Source: Nonomuraea turkmeniaca (GTDB lineage: Bacteria; Actinomycetota; Actinomycetes; Streptosporangiales; Streptosporangiaceae). From it: a DNA stretch of 39,235 nt. The notes under the pieces are model-generated. The model saw nothing but the letters and a program-made list of their open reading frames with translations. It had not been told where the DNA came from and made no database searches. The stretch lies in the NCBI RefSeq assembly GCF_005889735.1, contig NZ_VCKY01000089.1, positions 1 to 39,235 of the forward strand, written 5' to 3'. Positions 32,948 through 39,235 of this stretch are shown here, one piece after another (the first letter of the stretch is position 1; every line of letters starts with the position of its first letter). Position numbers and translations under genes: made by a program.

Positions 32948-32964
32948 CAAGATGCCACATCTTG
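32948..32964. promoter_or_regulatory. Perfect 17-bp palindrome overlapping the dehydrogenase -35
   Basis: CAAGATG, CCA, CATCTTG: 7-bp arms, perfect. It overlaps the first three bases of the TTGACA box at 32962-32967 and lies 35 bp upstream of the hybrid regulator start. It differs from operators 1 and 2 and is absent from the transporter promoter. It could be the site of the second regulator or of autoregulation. Confidence 0.55.
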
Positions 32965-32989
32965 ACAACCTCGCTACCGGAAGTATCTT
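32962..32989 (+). promoter_or_regulatory. Sigma-70 promoter of the alcohol dehydrogenase gene
   Basis: TTGACA (32962-32967), a 16-bp spacer, TATCTT (32984-32989). It has a perfect -35. The final T of the -10 is the first base of operator 2, the same geometry as at the transporter promoter. Confidence 0.7.
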
Positions 32990-33026
32990 GTTCAATATAT
33001 CGCACGAGGAGACGAAATAGTGACCA
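32989..33026. promoter_or_regulatory. Operator 2: 15-8-15 inverted repeat at the dehydrogenase promoter
   Basis: Left arm TGTTCAATATATCGC (32989-33003), an 8-base spacer (33004-33011), right arm ACGAAATAGTGACCA (33012-33026). The right arm on the other strand is TGGTCACTATTTCGT, an 11/15 match to the left arm. The left arm matches operator 1's arms at TGTTC-AT-T-TCG. Arm length, spacing and position relative to the -10 are the same in both operators. Confidence 0.65.
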
Positions 33027-33058
33027 CGTCTTCGGCGATCCTCCCGATCATTCTCTAG
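33020..33058 (+). CDS. Possible 12-codon leader peptide
   Basis: GTG 33020 is preceded by GAGGAG (33006-33011) with an 8-base gap, a better ribosome site than many real genes here have. It encodes MTTSSAILPIIL and a TAG, inside the 5' leader of the dehydrogenase mRNA, 61 bases before that gene starts. It could regulate downstream translation, but it may also be chance. Confidence 0.3.
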   Translation: MTTSSAILPIIL

Positions 33059-33119
33059 TTCTTCCGCACTTAGGGTGTGGGCCCTGTCTGAGGCATGCCC
33101 ACCAATTCGGAGTCACGCG

Positions 33120-34238
33120 ATGCGAACACAGGCCGCCATCCTCGATCATCCCGACCTGTCCCGGCTGTACACGCACGACCGGCCGCTACGCGTGAGCGCC
33201 GTCGACCTCGACGCTCCGGGGCCGGGTGAGCTGCTCGTCTCCATCGACGCGGCCGGGGTCTGCCACTCCGACCTGTCCGTGGTCAACGGCTCCCGCAGGC
33301 GTCCCACCCCCATGGCGCTCGGGCACGAGGCGACGGGTGTCGTGGAGGGTCTCGGCCCGTACGTGACCGACATCGAGGTTGGCGACCGGGTCGTGCTGGT
33401 CTTCGTCCCAGGCTGCGGACTCTGTGGTCATTGCACTGGCGGCGCCCCCACCAGGTGCGCGAGCGCCGCTCGCGCCAACGCATCGGGCACGCTTCTGTCC
33501 GGGGCGCGCCGCCTGCACCGCGACGGCCAACCTGTCCACCACCACCTCGGCATCTCCGCGTTCGCTCGGCACGCGGTCGTCGACCGCCGTTCCGCAGTGG
33601 TCGTCCCGGCCGACCTCCCCGCGCCGGTCGCCGCGCTGTTCGGCTGTGCCGTCCTCACCGGCGTCGGAGCGGCTCTCAACACCGCGAACGTGCGGCCCGG
33701 CGAGACGGCTCTCGTCCTCGGGCTCGGTGGCGTGGGATTGTGCGCCCTGCTCGGCGCGGTCCTGGCAAACGCGCACCCGATCATCGCCGTGGACCCCATC
33801 CCGGAGAAACGAGACCTCGCGCTCAAGCTCGGCGCCACGCACGCGATCCCTCCCGAGGAGGTGGAAACCGTACTCGCCGCCGTCCTCGAAGGCGGAGTCG
33901 ACGTGGCGTTCGAAGCCGTCGGGCGCACCTCCGCACTGCAGACGGCGTGGTCGCACACCCGTCCCGGCGGCCGTACGGTGTCGGTCGGTCTCCCCGATCC
34001 GTCCGAGCGGCTATCGGTCCCGGTCGCCACCCTGGTAGGAGAGGGGCGCACGCTTTTGGGAAGCTATCAGGGCGACTCCGTTCCGCAGCGCGACATCCCC
34101 CGCTACGTCGCACTGTGGAGGGCCGGCAGGCTCCCCGTCGACCTGCTGCTTGGAGAGACGTTCCCCCTCGCGGATGTCAACGTCGCCCTCGAACGACTCG
34201 CCACCGGCAGCGCGGTACGGCCGATGCTCCTACCGTGA
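33120..34238 (+). CDS. Zinc-dependent alcohol/polyol dehydrogenase (MDR family)
   Basis: A 372-aa medium-chain dehydrogenase. Catalytic zinc ligands are Cys48 (GVCHSD) and His69-Glu70 (MALGHEATG). Structural zinc is held by Cys99, 102, 105 and 113 (PGCGLCGHC...RC). The Rossmann motif is LVLGLGGVGLCALLGA, with an acidic residue at the next strand end (AVDPIPEK), which favours NAD. The spacing is that of class I/III alcohol dehydrogenases. ATG 33120 has GGAG seven bases upstream. Divergent from the regulators and carrying operator 2, it likely oxidises the imported polyol to the ketose that DhaK/DhaL phosphorylates. Confidence 0.9.
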   Translation: MRTQAAILDHPDLSRLYTHDRPLRVSAVDLDAPGPGELLVSIDAAGVCHSDLSVVNGSRRRPTPMALGHEATGVVEGLGPYVTDIEVGDRVVLVFVPGCGLCGHCTGGAPTRCASAARANASGTLLSGARRLHRDGQPVHHHLGISAFARHAVVDRRSAVVVPADLPAPVAALFGCAVLTGVGAALNTANVRPGETALVLGLGGVGLCALLGAVLANAHPIIAVDPIPEKRDLALKLGATHAIPPEEVETVLAAVLEGGVDVAFEAVGRTSALQTAWSHTRPGGRTVSVGLPDPSERLSVPVATLVGEGRTLLGSYQGDSVPQRDIPRYVALWRAGRLPVDLLLGETFPLADVNVALERLATGSAVRPMLLP

Positions 34239-34269
34239 TCCGGCGCCGCAGGCCGATGTCGGCTCGGCT

Positions 34270-34310
34270 AAGGCGCCTTCCTGGCACGGGACATACCCAC
34301 CGGGCGCCTT
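34270..34310. terminator. Possible terminator after the dehydrogenase gene
   Basis: AAGGCGCC (34270-34277) can pair with GGCGCCTT (34303-34310) across a 25-base loop, 32 bp after the stop. The rest of 34239-34474 shows no gene. Confidence 0.35.
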
Positions 34311-34470
34311 GTCGAGCTGCCAGCCAGGATCGGGCCGGACGTCGTCGCCGCCCTACTGCTGCAGGGGCTCAGCGCGCAGGGATAACGCCGGCAGCGGGCC
34401 GAGCCGGTAGCGGCGTCCCCGGCGGCTGCGCGGGTCGGGCAGCGTCTCCGGCATCTTCGTGCCGCCCGTC

Positions 34471-34476
34471 TAGGAT
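34471..34476 (+). promoter_or_regulatory. Possible -10 box for the leucine-rich-repeat gene
   Basis: TAGGAT, 10 bases before ATG 34487. Transcription would begin a few bases before the ATG, giving an almost leaderless message. Confidence 0.3.
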
Positions 34477-34486
34477 GATCGACGCC

Positions 34487-35503
34487 ATGCGCGCACCCGA
34501 TGCCGGACTGACCGCCTTCCCGCAGATCCCCGACGACGTCCGACTGATCGACCTGGCCTGGAACGCGATCGCCAAGGTGCCCGAGCGGGTGGCGGAGCTG
34601 ACCGCCCTGGAGGAGCTGCGGCTCGACGGCAACGGCCTGCGCAGGCTGCCGGACCTCTCCCGGCTCACCGCCCTGCGCACGCTGCACCTCGACGGCAACG
34701 AGCTGACGACCTTCCCGGCGTGCCCGCCGCAGCTGGAGACACTCTTCCTGTACGGCAACCGCATCGGCGCCCTGCCGGACCGGCTCCCACCGGCGCTCCG
34801 CCACCTGGCGATCGGCGGGAACGACCTGACCGAGGTGCCCGGCTCCCTCTGGAAACTGGCGGGACTCGAATCGCTGAACCTGGCCGAGAACGCGCTCACC
34901 GAGATCCCCGCGGCCATCGGCGGCCTGACCCGCCTCCGCATGCTCGACCTGGGACACAACCGGCTCACCGAGATCCCGCCCGAGCTCGGCGACCTGCCCC
35001 TCACCGACTACCTCTACCTCAGCGACAACCTGTTCACCCAGGTGCCTGAGGCGATCGGCCGGCTGGACCGGCTCGCCTACCTCAACCTGACCGACAACCG
35101 GCTCAGCCGCCTGCCCGACGCGATCGGCGGCATGGCGTCGCTGGTGGAGCTGCGGCTCTACAACAACCTGCTGGAGGAGCTCCCCGCCCCGATGGCCGGC
35201 CTGGCCCGGCTTCGGGAGCTGCATCTGCAGGGCAACCGCCTGACCCGGCTGCCCGCCTCCATCCACCGGCTCGGCGAGCTGCGCGTGCTGGACCTGCGCA
35301 ACAACCGCCTGCGCGAGCTGCCGGACACGATGCCGCCCCGGCTCACCCACCTCGACCTGCGGAACAACAGGCTGCGCGAGCTGCCCGAGTCCCTGGCCGA
35401 CCTGCCCACGCTGGAGAAGCTCGACCTGCGATGGAACAAGCTAGACGGCGATCCCGAGGTGCTGCGGCGACTGGCCGCCCGCGGTTGCGTGACCTTGCGC
35501 TGA
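34487..35503 (+). CDS. Leucine-rich-repeat protein (14 repeats), cytoplasmic
   Basis: A 338-aa protein made almost wholly of LRRs with a ~20-24-residue period: LxxLxLxxNxLxxLP occurs about 14 times, with the Asn ladder at WN, GN, EN, HN, DN, NN and so on. There is no signal peptide or membrane helix, so it acts inside the cell, presumably as a protein-binding scaffold. There is no kinase, ligase or Roc domain attached. ATG 34487 is chosen after the TAGGAT box; ATG 34475 in frame would add four residues. The partner is unknown and neighbours give no clue. Confidence 0.85.
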   Translation: MRAPDAGLTAFPQIPDDVRLIDLAWNAIAKVPERVAELTALEELRLDGNGLRRLPDLSRLTALRTLHLDGNELTTFPACPPQLETLFLYGNRIGALPDRLPPALRHLAIGGNDLTEVPGSLWKLAGLESLNLAENALTEIPAAIGGLTRLRMLDLGHNRLTEIPPELGDLPLTDYLYLSDNLFTQVPEAIGRLDRLAYLNLTDNRLSRLPDAIGGMASLVELRLYNNLLEELPAPMAGLARLRELHLQGNRLTRLPASIHRLGELRVLDLRNNRLRELPDTMPPRLTHLDLRNNRLRELPESLADLPTLEKLDLRWNKLDGDPEVLRRLAARGCVTLR

Positions 35504-35535
35504 ACCGGGGTGGCAGGCCCTGCGTACCTCCGCAC

Positions 35536-35955
35536 ATGACGACATTTCCACGTCTGGCCGCTTTCGCGCTGCTGGCCGGGCTGGTCACTGGCTGTTCCCA
35601 GTACGTCGGGAAGAACAGTGACTACGGAGCAGCGGGAAATGCGCAGGCCAACGCCGCCCCCCTCACCGTCGAGCAACTCTCCGCCAAGGTGGGCTGCAAG
35701 CCGAAGGTGCAGGTCGACGCCGATGAAATCCGTACGGCGTACTGCAAGACCAAGGAAGGCGAGTTCTTCGTCAACACCTTCAAGACCGAGAAGCTCAAGG
35801 ACGAGTGGATGGACCGGGCGCCCGAGTACAACCCGCATCTGGTGGGCCCGCGCTGGACCGTCCTCGGCCCGCTCGAGGTGCTGGAGGTCCTCAAGCCGCA
35901 ACTCAACGGCGACCTGCACCTGACCGATCACCGGGTCTCGCAGACACCCAAGTGA
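35536..35955 (+). CDS. Small lipoprotein
   Basis: A 139-aa exported protein. The signal sequence FPRLAAFALLAGLVTGC has a lipobox with Cys20. The mature part has a Cys pair (VGCKPKVQ and AYCKTKEG) that may form a disulphide, then a Trp/Pro-rich alpha/beta tail. No family is recognised. It follows the LRR gene by 32 bp on the same strand and may be co-transcribed. It converges on the PQQ dehydrogenase operon, with a bidirectional terminator between them. Confidence 0.75.
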   Translation: MTTFPRLAAFALLAGLVTGCSQYVGKNSDYGAAGNAQANAAPLTVEQLSAKVGCKPKVQVDADEIRTAYCKTKEGEFFVNTFKTEKLKDEWMDRAPEYNPHLVGPRWTVLGPLEVLEVLKPQLNGDLHLTDHRVSQTPK

Positions 35956-35977
35956 TCCGTTGGGTGCCCACATGACG

Positions 35978-36015
35978 CCGCCGCCTGCTCCCTCGGGCAG
36001 CGGGAGAGGCGGCGG
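35978..36015. terminator. Bidirectional terminator hairpin
   Basis: CCGCCGCCT (35978-35986) pairs with AGGCGGCGG (36007-36015), extended by CTCCC/GGGAG after one bulged base; 9-base loop. It lies between two convergent genes (stops at 35955 and 36036). Confidence 0.7.
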
Positions 36016-36035
36016 CCCTATCCAGCGGTCGTGCG

Positions 36036-38345
36036 TTACCGCATCAGCTCGTACTGCGCTCTGACCTCGCCTGGTGACGCCACCCGGTCCAGGAACATCA
36101 ACCCGTCCATGCGGCACTCGCACGGGTTCTGCTCCCTGGTGTTCTGCGGGTAGCTGCCACCGATCTTGATGCCGCGTGGGTCGGTCGCCGAGGTGACGTC
36201 GGGCTCGGGGTCGCCTTCGACGCCCCACGGGTCGCCAGCGACGGTGGTGAAGCCGGCGAGCGGGCGGCCGTTCCGGTAGAGCTTCATCGTCGCGGTGTCG
36301 AAGTCGAACGTCGCGGCGAGGAACACCCACTGGTCCCGTTGCAGGATCTCCTGCCACGGCCGGTCGGCGGCGAACGTCTGCGAGCTGCTGCCGTCCACGC
36401 GGCGGGCCAGCGCCACCACGCGCAGCTCGCCGTTCACGGTGATCAGCTCCAGGAGCGCTCTGACGTCGTGGCCCTGCGAGTTGCCGCTCAGCACCCCGGC
36501 CAGTCCGATGGCGTTGAAGAAGTCGGCCGGGTCGGCGGTATTGGAGTTGGGCGCGGGTCCCGTGCCCTGCATCTTGAACCAGCCCATGATGGTCACGCCC
36601 TGGACGGCGTTGAACGCCCGCAGGGTCGGCACGCCGGTCTCGCCGTAGATCCCGGCCTTCCAGTCGTCGTTGCCCGCCGTGGCGGGCTCGACCTGGCGGG
36701 TCTGGAGCGCATGGGTGCTGCCCCGGTAGGCGCGGTCGGCCACGCGCATGGCGGCGCCGCCGTTGACGAGCGTGATGTCGGTGCCCGACAGGCCCTGGTC
36801 CCGCTCCTTGGCCGGGTCGCCGGCCACCGGGTGCTCGAAGTCGTACGCCGCCACCAGGTCGTCACGCAGGCTCGGCAGCACGTCGGGCGGCGTCCACTGG
36901 GCCTTCGTGATCTTCCAGATCTTGCCGTTGGCCTTCGACAACACGTACAGCTCGCCGGCGGCGTCGCGGCCGAAGCGCAGGTCCACCCGGGTGTGCCCGG
37001 CCAGGTCCTGCATGGTGACCTGCTTGCCGGCGGCGTCCACCAGCCGCGGCTTGTGGATGGTGGCCCGGCGGCCGGTCTGCTCCCGCATCTGCGCGGCGAC
37101 CGTGAAGAACACCTGGCCGTCCACGATGTCGCCGAACAGGTATTTCCCGTGCAGCAGCGGCAGCTTCGTGCCGCGGTAGACGAACCCGCCGACGACCGCG
37201 TGGCCGCTGTCGGCCGTGCAGGAGTGGCCGGGTGGCGGGTCGTGGTCGTAGGCCGCCACCGGGTACGTGTAGCCGAACTCCGCGTCGTTGTCCGGCAACG
37301 TGTAGAGGTGGCAGCGGTCGGCCCGGTTGAACAGGAACGAGCCTTCGCGCACGCTCCACCCCAGGTTGTCCCCGGCACCGACGTCGTAGATGGCCTCGAT
37401 GGCGTGCTCGCCGATGTGGCCGAGGAAGAGCCGGTTGCCGGCTCCCGGGTCCCAGCTGAAGCGGTGTGGGTCACGCATGCCGTAGGCGTAGATCTCGCCG
37501 AGCGCGCCCGGGCGGCCGGCGAACGGGTTGGCGGCCGGGATGCCGTACCGGCCGTTGGCGCCGTTCGTGCCGGACGGGTCGATGCGCAGGATCTTGCCGT
37601 AGGGCACGGCCAGGTTCTGCGGGTCGTCGCTGCTGACGCCGCGCCCGCCGTCGCCGGCCGCGATGTAGAGCAGGCCGTAGTCCTGGTCGCCGGGGCGGGC
37701 GGCCGGGTTGAAGTCGATCTGCTGGATGCCGTGGATCTGGCCGGAGAAGCCGAGCCTCAGCACTTCTCTGCGAGTGCCCGAGAACGTGCTCGCCTTCGGG
37801 TCCGTCGCCGTCCACTCGGTGATCACGCCGTGGAACCTGACGCCCGGCTGGGGCGGAAAGTCGGGGGTCTTGGTGGTGAGCGCGTCACCCCACTCGGTGT
37901 GCACGGTGTAGAACGTGCCGTTGCCGCCGAACTCCGGGTGGAAGGCGGCGAAGCCGAAGCCGCTGCCCAGGCCGCGTCCCGAGATGAAGTCGGGCGCGAA
38001 CGTGGCGCCGACGTCGAGGTACTCCCGCGGCTCGCCGCCGCTCTTGTCCAGGAAGTAGAGCTTGCCGTTGAGGTCGTTGACGTACAGCCGGCGCGAGCCG
38101 TCGGGCAGCTCGCCCAGGTAGTTGATCCTGGCCCAGCGGACCAGGCGCTGGTCGGTCGGCGGCGGGATCGTGTCGGTCTTCGGGAACGAGGCGAATTCCT
38201 CGAGCGTCAGCGTGAGGCCGGACGGGGTGGGCTTCTCGGGGATGGGGTCGTCGATCGGAGTCGGCTCCGCCTGCGCGACCGCCGGCGACGCGCATAAAGC
38301 GGTCACCAGCAGCACGGCGAGCAGGCCTCGGAGGGTTCTGGGCAT
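36036..38345 (-). CDS. Secreted PQQ-type sugar dehydrogenase (GSDH) with C-terminal LamG domain
   Basis: A 769-aa exported protein. The signal peptide ends near residue 24-26 (AVAQA). Residues ~40-490 form a six-bladed glucose/sorbosone dehydrogenase propeller with GLGSGFGFAAFHPEF, SGQIHGIQQIDFNP (candidate catalytic His), LLYIAAGDGG, YGKILRIDPSG, YGMRDPHRFSWDP and VGGFVYRG. Residues ~500-769 form a concanavalin/LamG-like domain (LVAAYDFEHP, VTIMGWFKMQG, WVFLAATFDFDTATMKLYRNG). It oxidises sugars or binds carbohydrate outside the cell. It lies 32 bp after the LamG-like gene at 38378-39097 and shares its promoter. PQQ dependence is by family, not proven. Confidence 0.87.
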   Translation of the reverse strand: MPRTLRGLLAVLLVTALCASPAVAQAEPTPIDDPIPEKPTPSGLTLTLEEFASFPKTDTIPPPTDQRLVRWARINYLGELPDGSRRLYVNDLNGKLYFLDKSGGEPREYLDVGATFAPDFISGRGLGSGFGFAAFHPEFGGNGTFYTVHTEWGDALTTKTPDFPPQPGVRFHGVITEWTATDPKASTFSGTRREVLRLGFSGQIHGIQQIDFNPAARPGDQDYGLLYIAAGDGGRGVSSDDPQNLAVPYGKILRIDPSGTNGANGRYGIPAANPFAGRPGALGEIYAYGMRDPHRFSWDPGAGNRLFLGHIGEHAIEAIYDVGAGDNLGWSVREGSFLFNRADRCHLYTLPDNDAEFGYTYPVAAYDHDPPPGHSCTADSGHAVVGGFVYRGTKLPLLHGKYLFGDIVDGQVFFTVAAQMREQTGRRATIHKPRLVDAAGKQVTMQDLAGHTRVDLRFGRDAAGELYVLSKANGKIWKITKAQWTPPDVLPSLRDDLVAAYDFEHPVAGDPAKERDQGLSGTDITLVNGGAAMRVADRAYRGSTHALQTRQVEPATAGNDDWKAGIYGETGVPTLRAFNAVQGVTIMGWFKMQGTGPAPNSNTADPADFFNAIGLAGVLSGNSQGHDVRALLELITVNGELRVVALARRVDGSSSQTFAADRPWQEILQRDQWVFLAATFDFDTATMKLYRNGRPLAGFTTVAGDPWGVEGDPEPDVTSATDPRGIKIGGSYPQNTREQNPCECRMDGLMFLDRVASPGEVRAQYELMR

Positions 38346-38377
38346 GCCTCACCACCAAGGGGTGTCGATTCGCGGGT

Positions 38378-39097
38378 TCACTGCTCAACGGGTGCGGTGC
38401 CGTCGCAGGCCGGGGTGCCCTTGACGGTCATGTCGCGCATCCTGCCGATGTTGTCGAACGAGCCGAAGCCGACCCGGCCGGAGGTGAACGTGCGGTCGGT
38501 GGCCGTCATCAGCGGGGTTTCGGCGCCGTCCACGTAGACCGAGATGCGGCCGGTGTCCGTGCAGTGCGTGACGCGGACACGGTGCCACTCGGCGTCCGTC
38601 ACCGCGGGCGGCGCGCCGACCTGGCCGTTCCACTGGTCGTCGATGCGCAGGCGGTCGGCGTTGTTGACGACGAAGATCCCGTTGTGCGGGTAGATGGTGT
38701 TGTCCTGCGAAAGGTGCACGTAGTAGAACTCGGTGTCCGACCGGTAGCCGAACACGATGATCACGTCGCGGTTGCTGACGCTGGTCGGTGTGTCCAGGCG
38801 GACCTTCGCGTCGATGCGTGCCGAGGCGAACTCGGGGCCGGTCTTCAGCACCGCGTACTCGAAGGGCCGGCGTGGTCCGGGGCGGGCGACCCCGGCCTCG
38901 GCGAGTATCACCTGGTCGCCGGGGAACTGCCACTTGGCAGGGGTCACGGGCGCCCAGTTGTGGCCGGCGTCCACCTGCTTCACGCGGGCGTGGCCGAGTG
39001 CGCAGTCCTGGGTGGTGACGGCTTGGGCGGGCAGGGGGAGTGCGGGAGCGGCCAGGGCGAGTGCGGCCGCGATGGTGAGAGTGCGAAGGGCTGACAT
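38378..39097 (-). CDS. Secreted LamG/concanavalin-like protein
   Basis: A 239-aa secreted protein. The signal peptide is residues 1-26 (cleavage AQA/VTT). The body resembles a DUF1080/LamG beta-sandwich: FEYAVLKTGPEFASARIDAKVRLD, VIIVFGYRSDTEFYYVHLS, WHRVRVTH, SVYVDGAETPLMTATD and GRVGFGSFDN. It probably binds or cleaves polysaccharide. ATG 39097 has GAGAGG seven bases upstream, which fixes the start; the frame continues upstream but is non-coding. It is the first gene of the operon under the LacI-type operator, so expression is likely induced by a sugar. Confidence 0.82.
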   Translation of the reverse strand: MSALRTLTIAAALALAAPALPLPAQAVTTQDCALGHARVKQVDAGHNWAPVTPAKWQFPGDQVILAEAGVARPGPRRPFEYAVLKTGPEFASARIDAKVRLDTPTSVSNRDVIIVFGYRSDTEFYYVHLSQDNTIYPHNGIFVVNNADRLRIDDQWNGQVGAPPAVTDAEWHRVRVTHCTDTGRISVYVDGAETPLMTATDRTFTSGRVGFGSFDNIGRMRDMTVKGTPACDGTAPVEQ

Positions 39098-39120
39098 CCG
39101 GGATCCTCTCGCCGGTCGTC

Positions 39121-39144
39121 GTAAGCGCTTCCGAAAGCGCTTAC
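39121..39144. promoter_or_regulatory. LacI-type operator (double AAGCGCTT palindrome)
   Basis: Arms GTAAGCGCTT (39121-39130) and AAGCGCTTAC (39135-39144), 4-base spacer. Each arm holds the self-complementary AAGCGCTT typical of LacI-family operators with a central CG. It lies in the leader about 18 bases downstream of the -10, a repressor position. No LacI gene is in the window. Confidence 0.75.
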
Positions 39145-39162
39145 GTGGCTGCCTTCGAGCGG

Positions 39163-39190
39163 ATCGTATCCCGGGGAAAGGGTCTGTCAA
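39163..39190 (-). promoter_or_regulatory. Sigma-70 promoter of the secreted sugar-dehydrogenase operon
   Basis: On the minus strand, TTGACA (39190-39185), a 16-bp spacer, TACGAT (39168-39163). The -35 is perfect. It drives the LamG-like gene and then the PQQ dehydrogenase. Nothing else is seen from 39191 to the window end. Confidence 0.75.
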
Positions 39191-39235
39191 GAGGGCGGCG
39201 GCCGCTGTGAGGACGACAGGCGGTCAGGGCGGCGG

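Noticed and set aside
36339..38297. Long + strand open frame opposite the PQQ dehydrogenase
   Set aside because: Val/Arg/Gly-rich antisense translation without motifs.
1..39235. tRNA, rRNA or complete insertion sequence
   Set aside because: No cloverleaf, rRNA core or paired terminal repeats with an intact transposase were found by reading the sequence; a tRNAscan/ISfinder run was not possible.

Overview
The window is high-GC DNA (strong G/C bias at third codon positions, many GTG starts, many 4-bp ATGA gene overlaps) and reads as a chromosome segment of an actinomycete. The gene set and style suggest Streptosporangiales, for example a Nonomuraea-like genus, but that is a guess from gene content. 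No rRNA, tRNA, CRISPR array or intact transposon is visible.

Layout. 1-5.6 kb (+): the end of a membrane-anchored alpha/beta hydrolase, a DUF418 membrane protein, a nitrilase-family amidase, two unknown small proteins, and an ECF-type sigma factor translationally coupled to a large single-pass membrane protein with a duplicated ectodomain. 5.6-9.7 kb: acyl-CoA genes on the minus strand (fused AccD/AccA-type carboxyltransferase, CaiB-type CoA transferase), a uridine-kinase-like P-loop kinase and a histidine phosphatase. 9.7-12.8 kb: two convergent paralogous secreted beta-propeller genes, one intact and one wrecked by deletion and frameshifts. 12.9-14.6 kb: a 3-hydroxyisobutyrate-dehydrogenase-like enzyme, then two tandem structured-RNA-like units beside a frameshifted DUF3800-like gene. 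14.6-18.9 kb: an operon of a small membrane protein plus HyuA/HyuB (hydantoinase/oxoprolinase/carboxylase family). 18.9-21.8 kb: thymidine kinase, a MarR regulator, an unknown protein and a CoxG-like membrane protein. 21.8-22.7 kb: a gene-free graveyard holding an Rhs relic and a transposase relic.

22.7-34.2 kb is the most interesting part: a sugar or polyol uptake and catabolism regulon. A ribose-type ABC transporter (ATPase, permease, lipoprotein) is followed by a DhaK/DhaL ketose kinase pair, a VOC protein, a class I DhnA-type aldolase and an atypical SDR. Two coupled regulators lie upstream. One is an ordinary IclR. The other has an IclR-type winged helix joined to a LacI/RbsB-type periplasmic-binding-protein sensor. 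A zinc alcohol dehydrogenase is divergent from them. Two promoters with consensus TTGACA boxes, one for the transporter operon and one for the dehydrogenase, carry the same inverted-repeat operator placed identically: the last T of the -10 box is the first base of the operator. Together these look like one regulon for an unidentified ketose or polyol.

34.4-39.2 kb: a 14-repeat leucine-rich-repeat protein, a small lipoprotein, and a two-gene secreted operon (LamG-like protein, then a PQQ-type sugar dehydrogenase with a LamG tail) under a clear sigma-70 promoter with a double AAGCGCTT LacI-type operator.

A recurring feature is a TANNNT -10 box 6-8 bases before the start codon with no Shine-Dalgarno sequence, at about nine genes, which points to many leaderless mRNAs.
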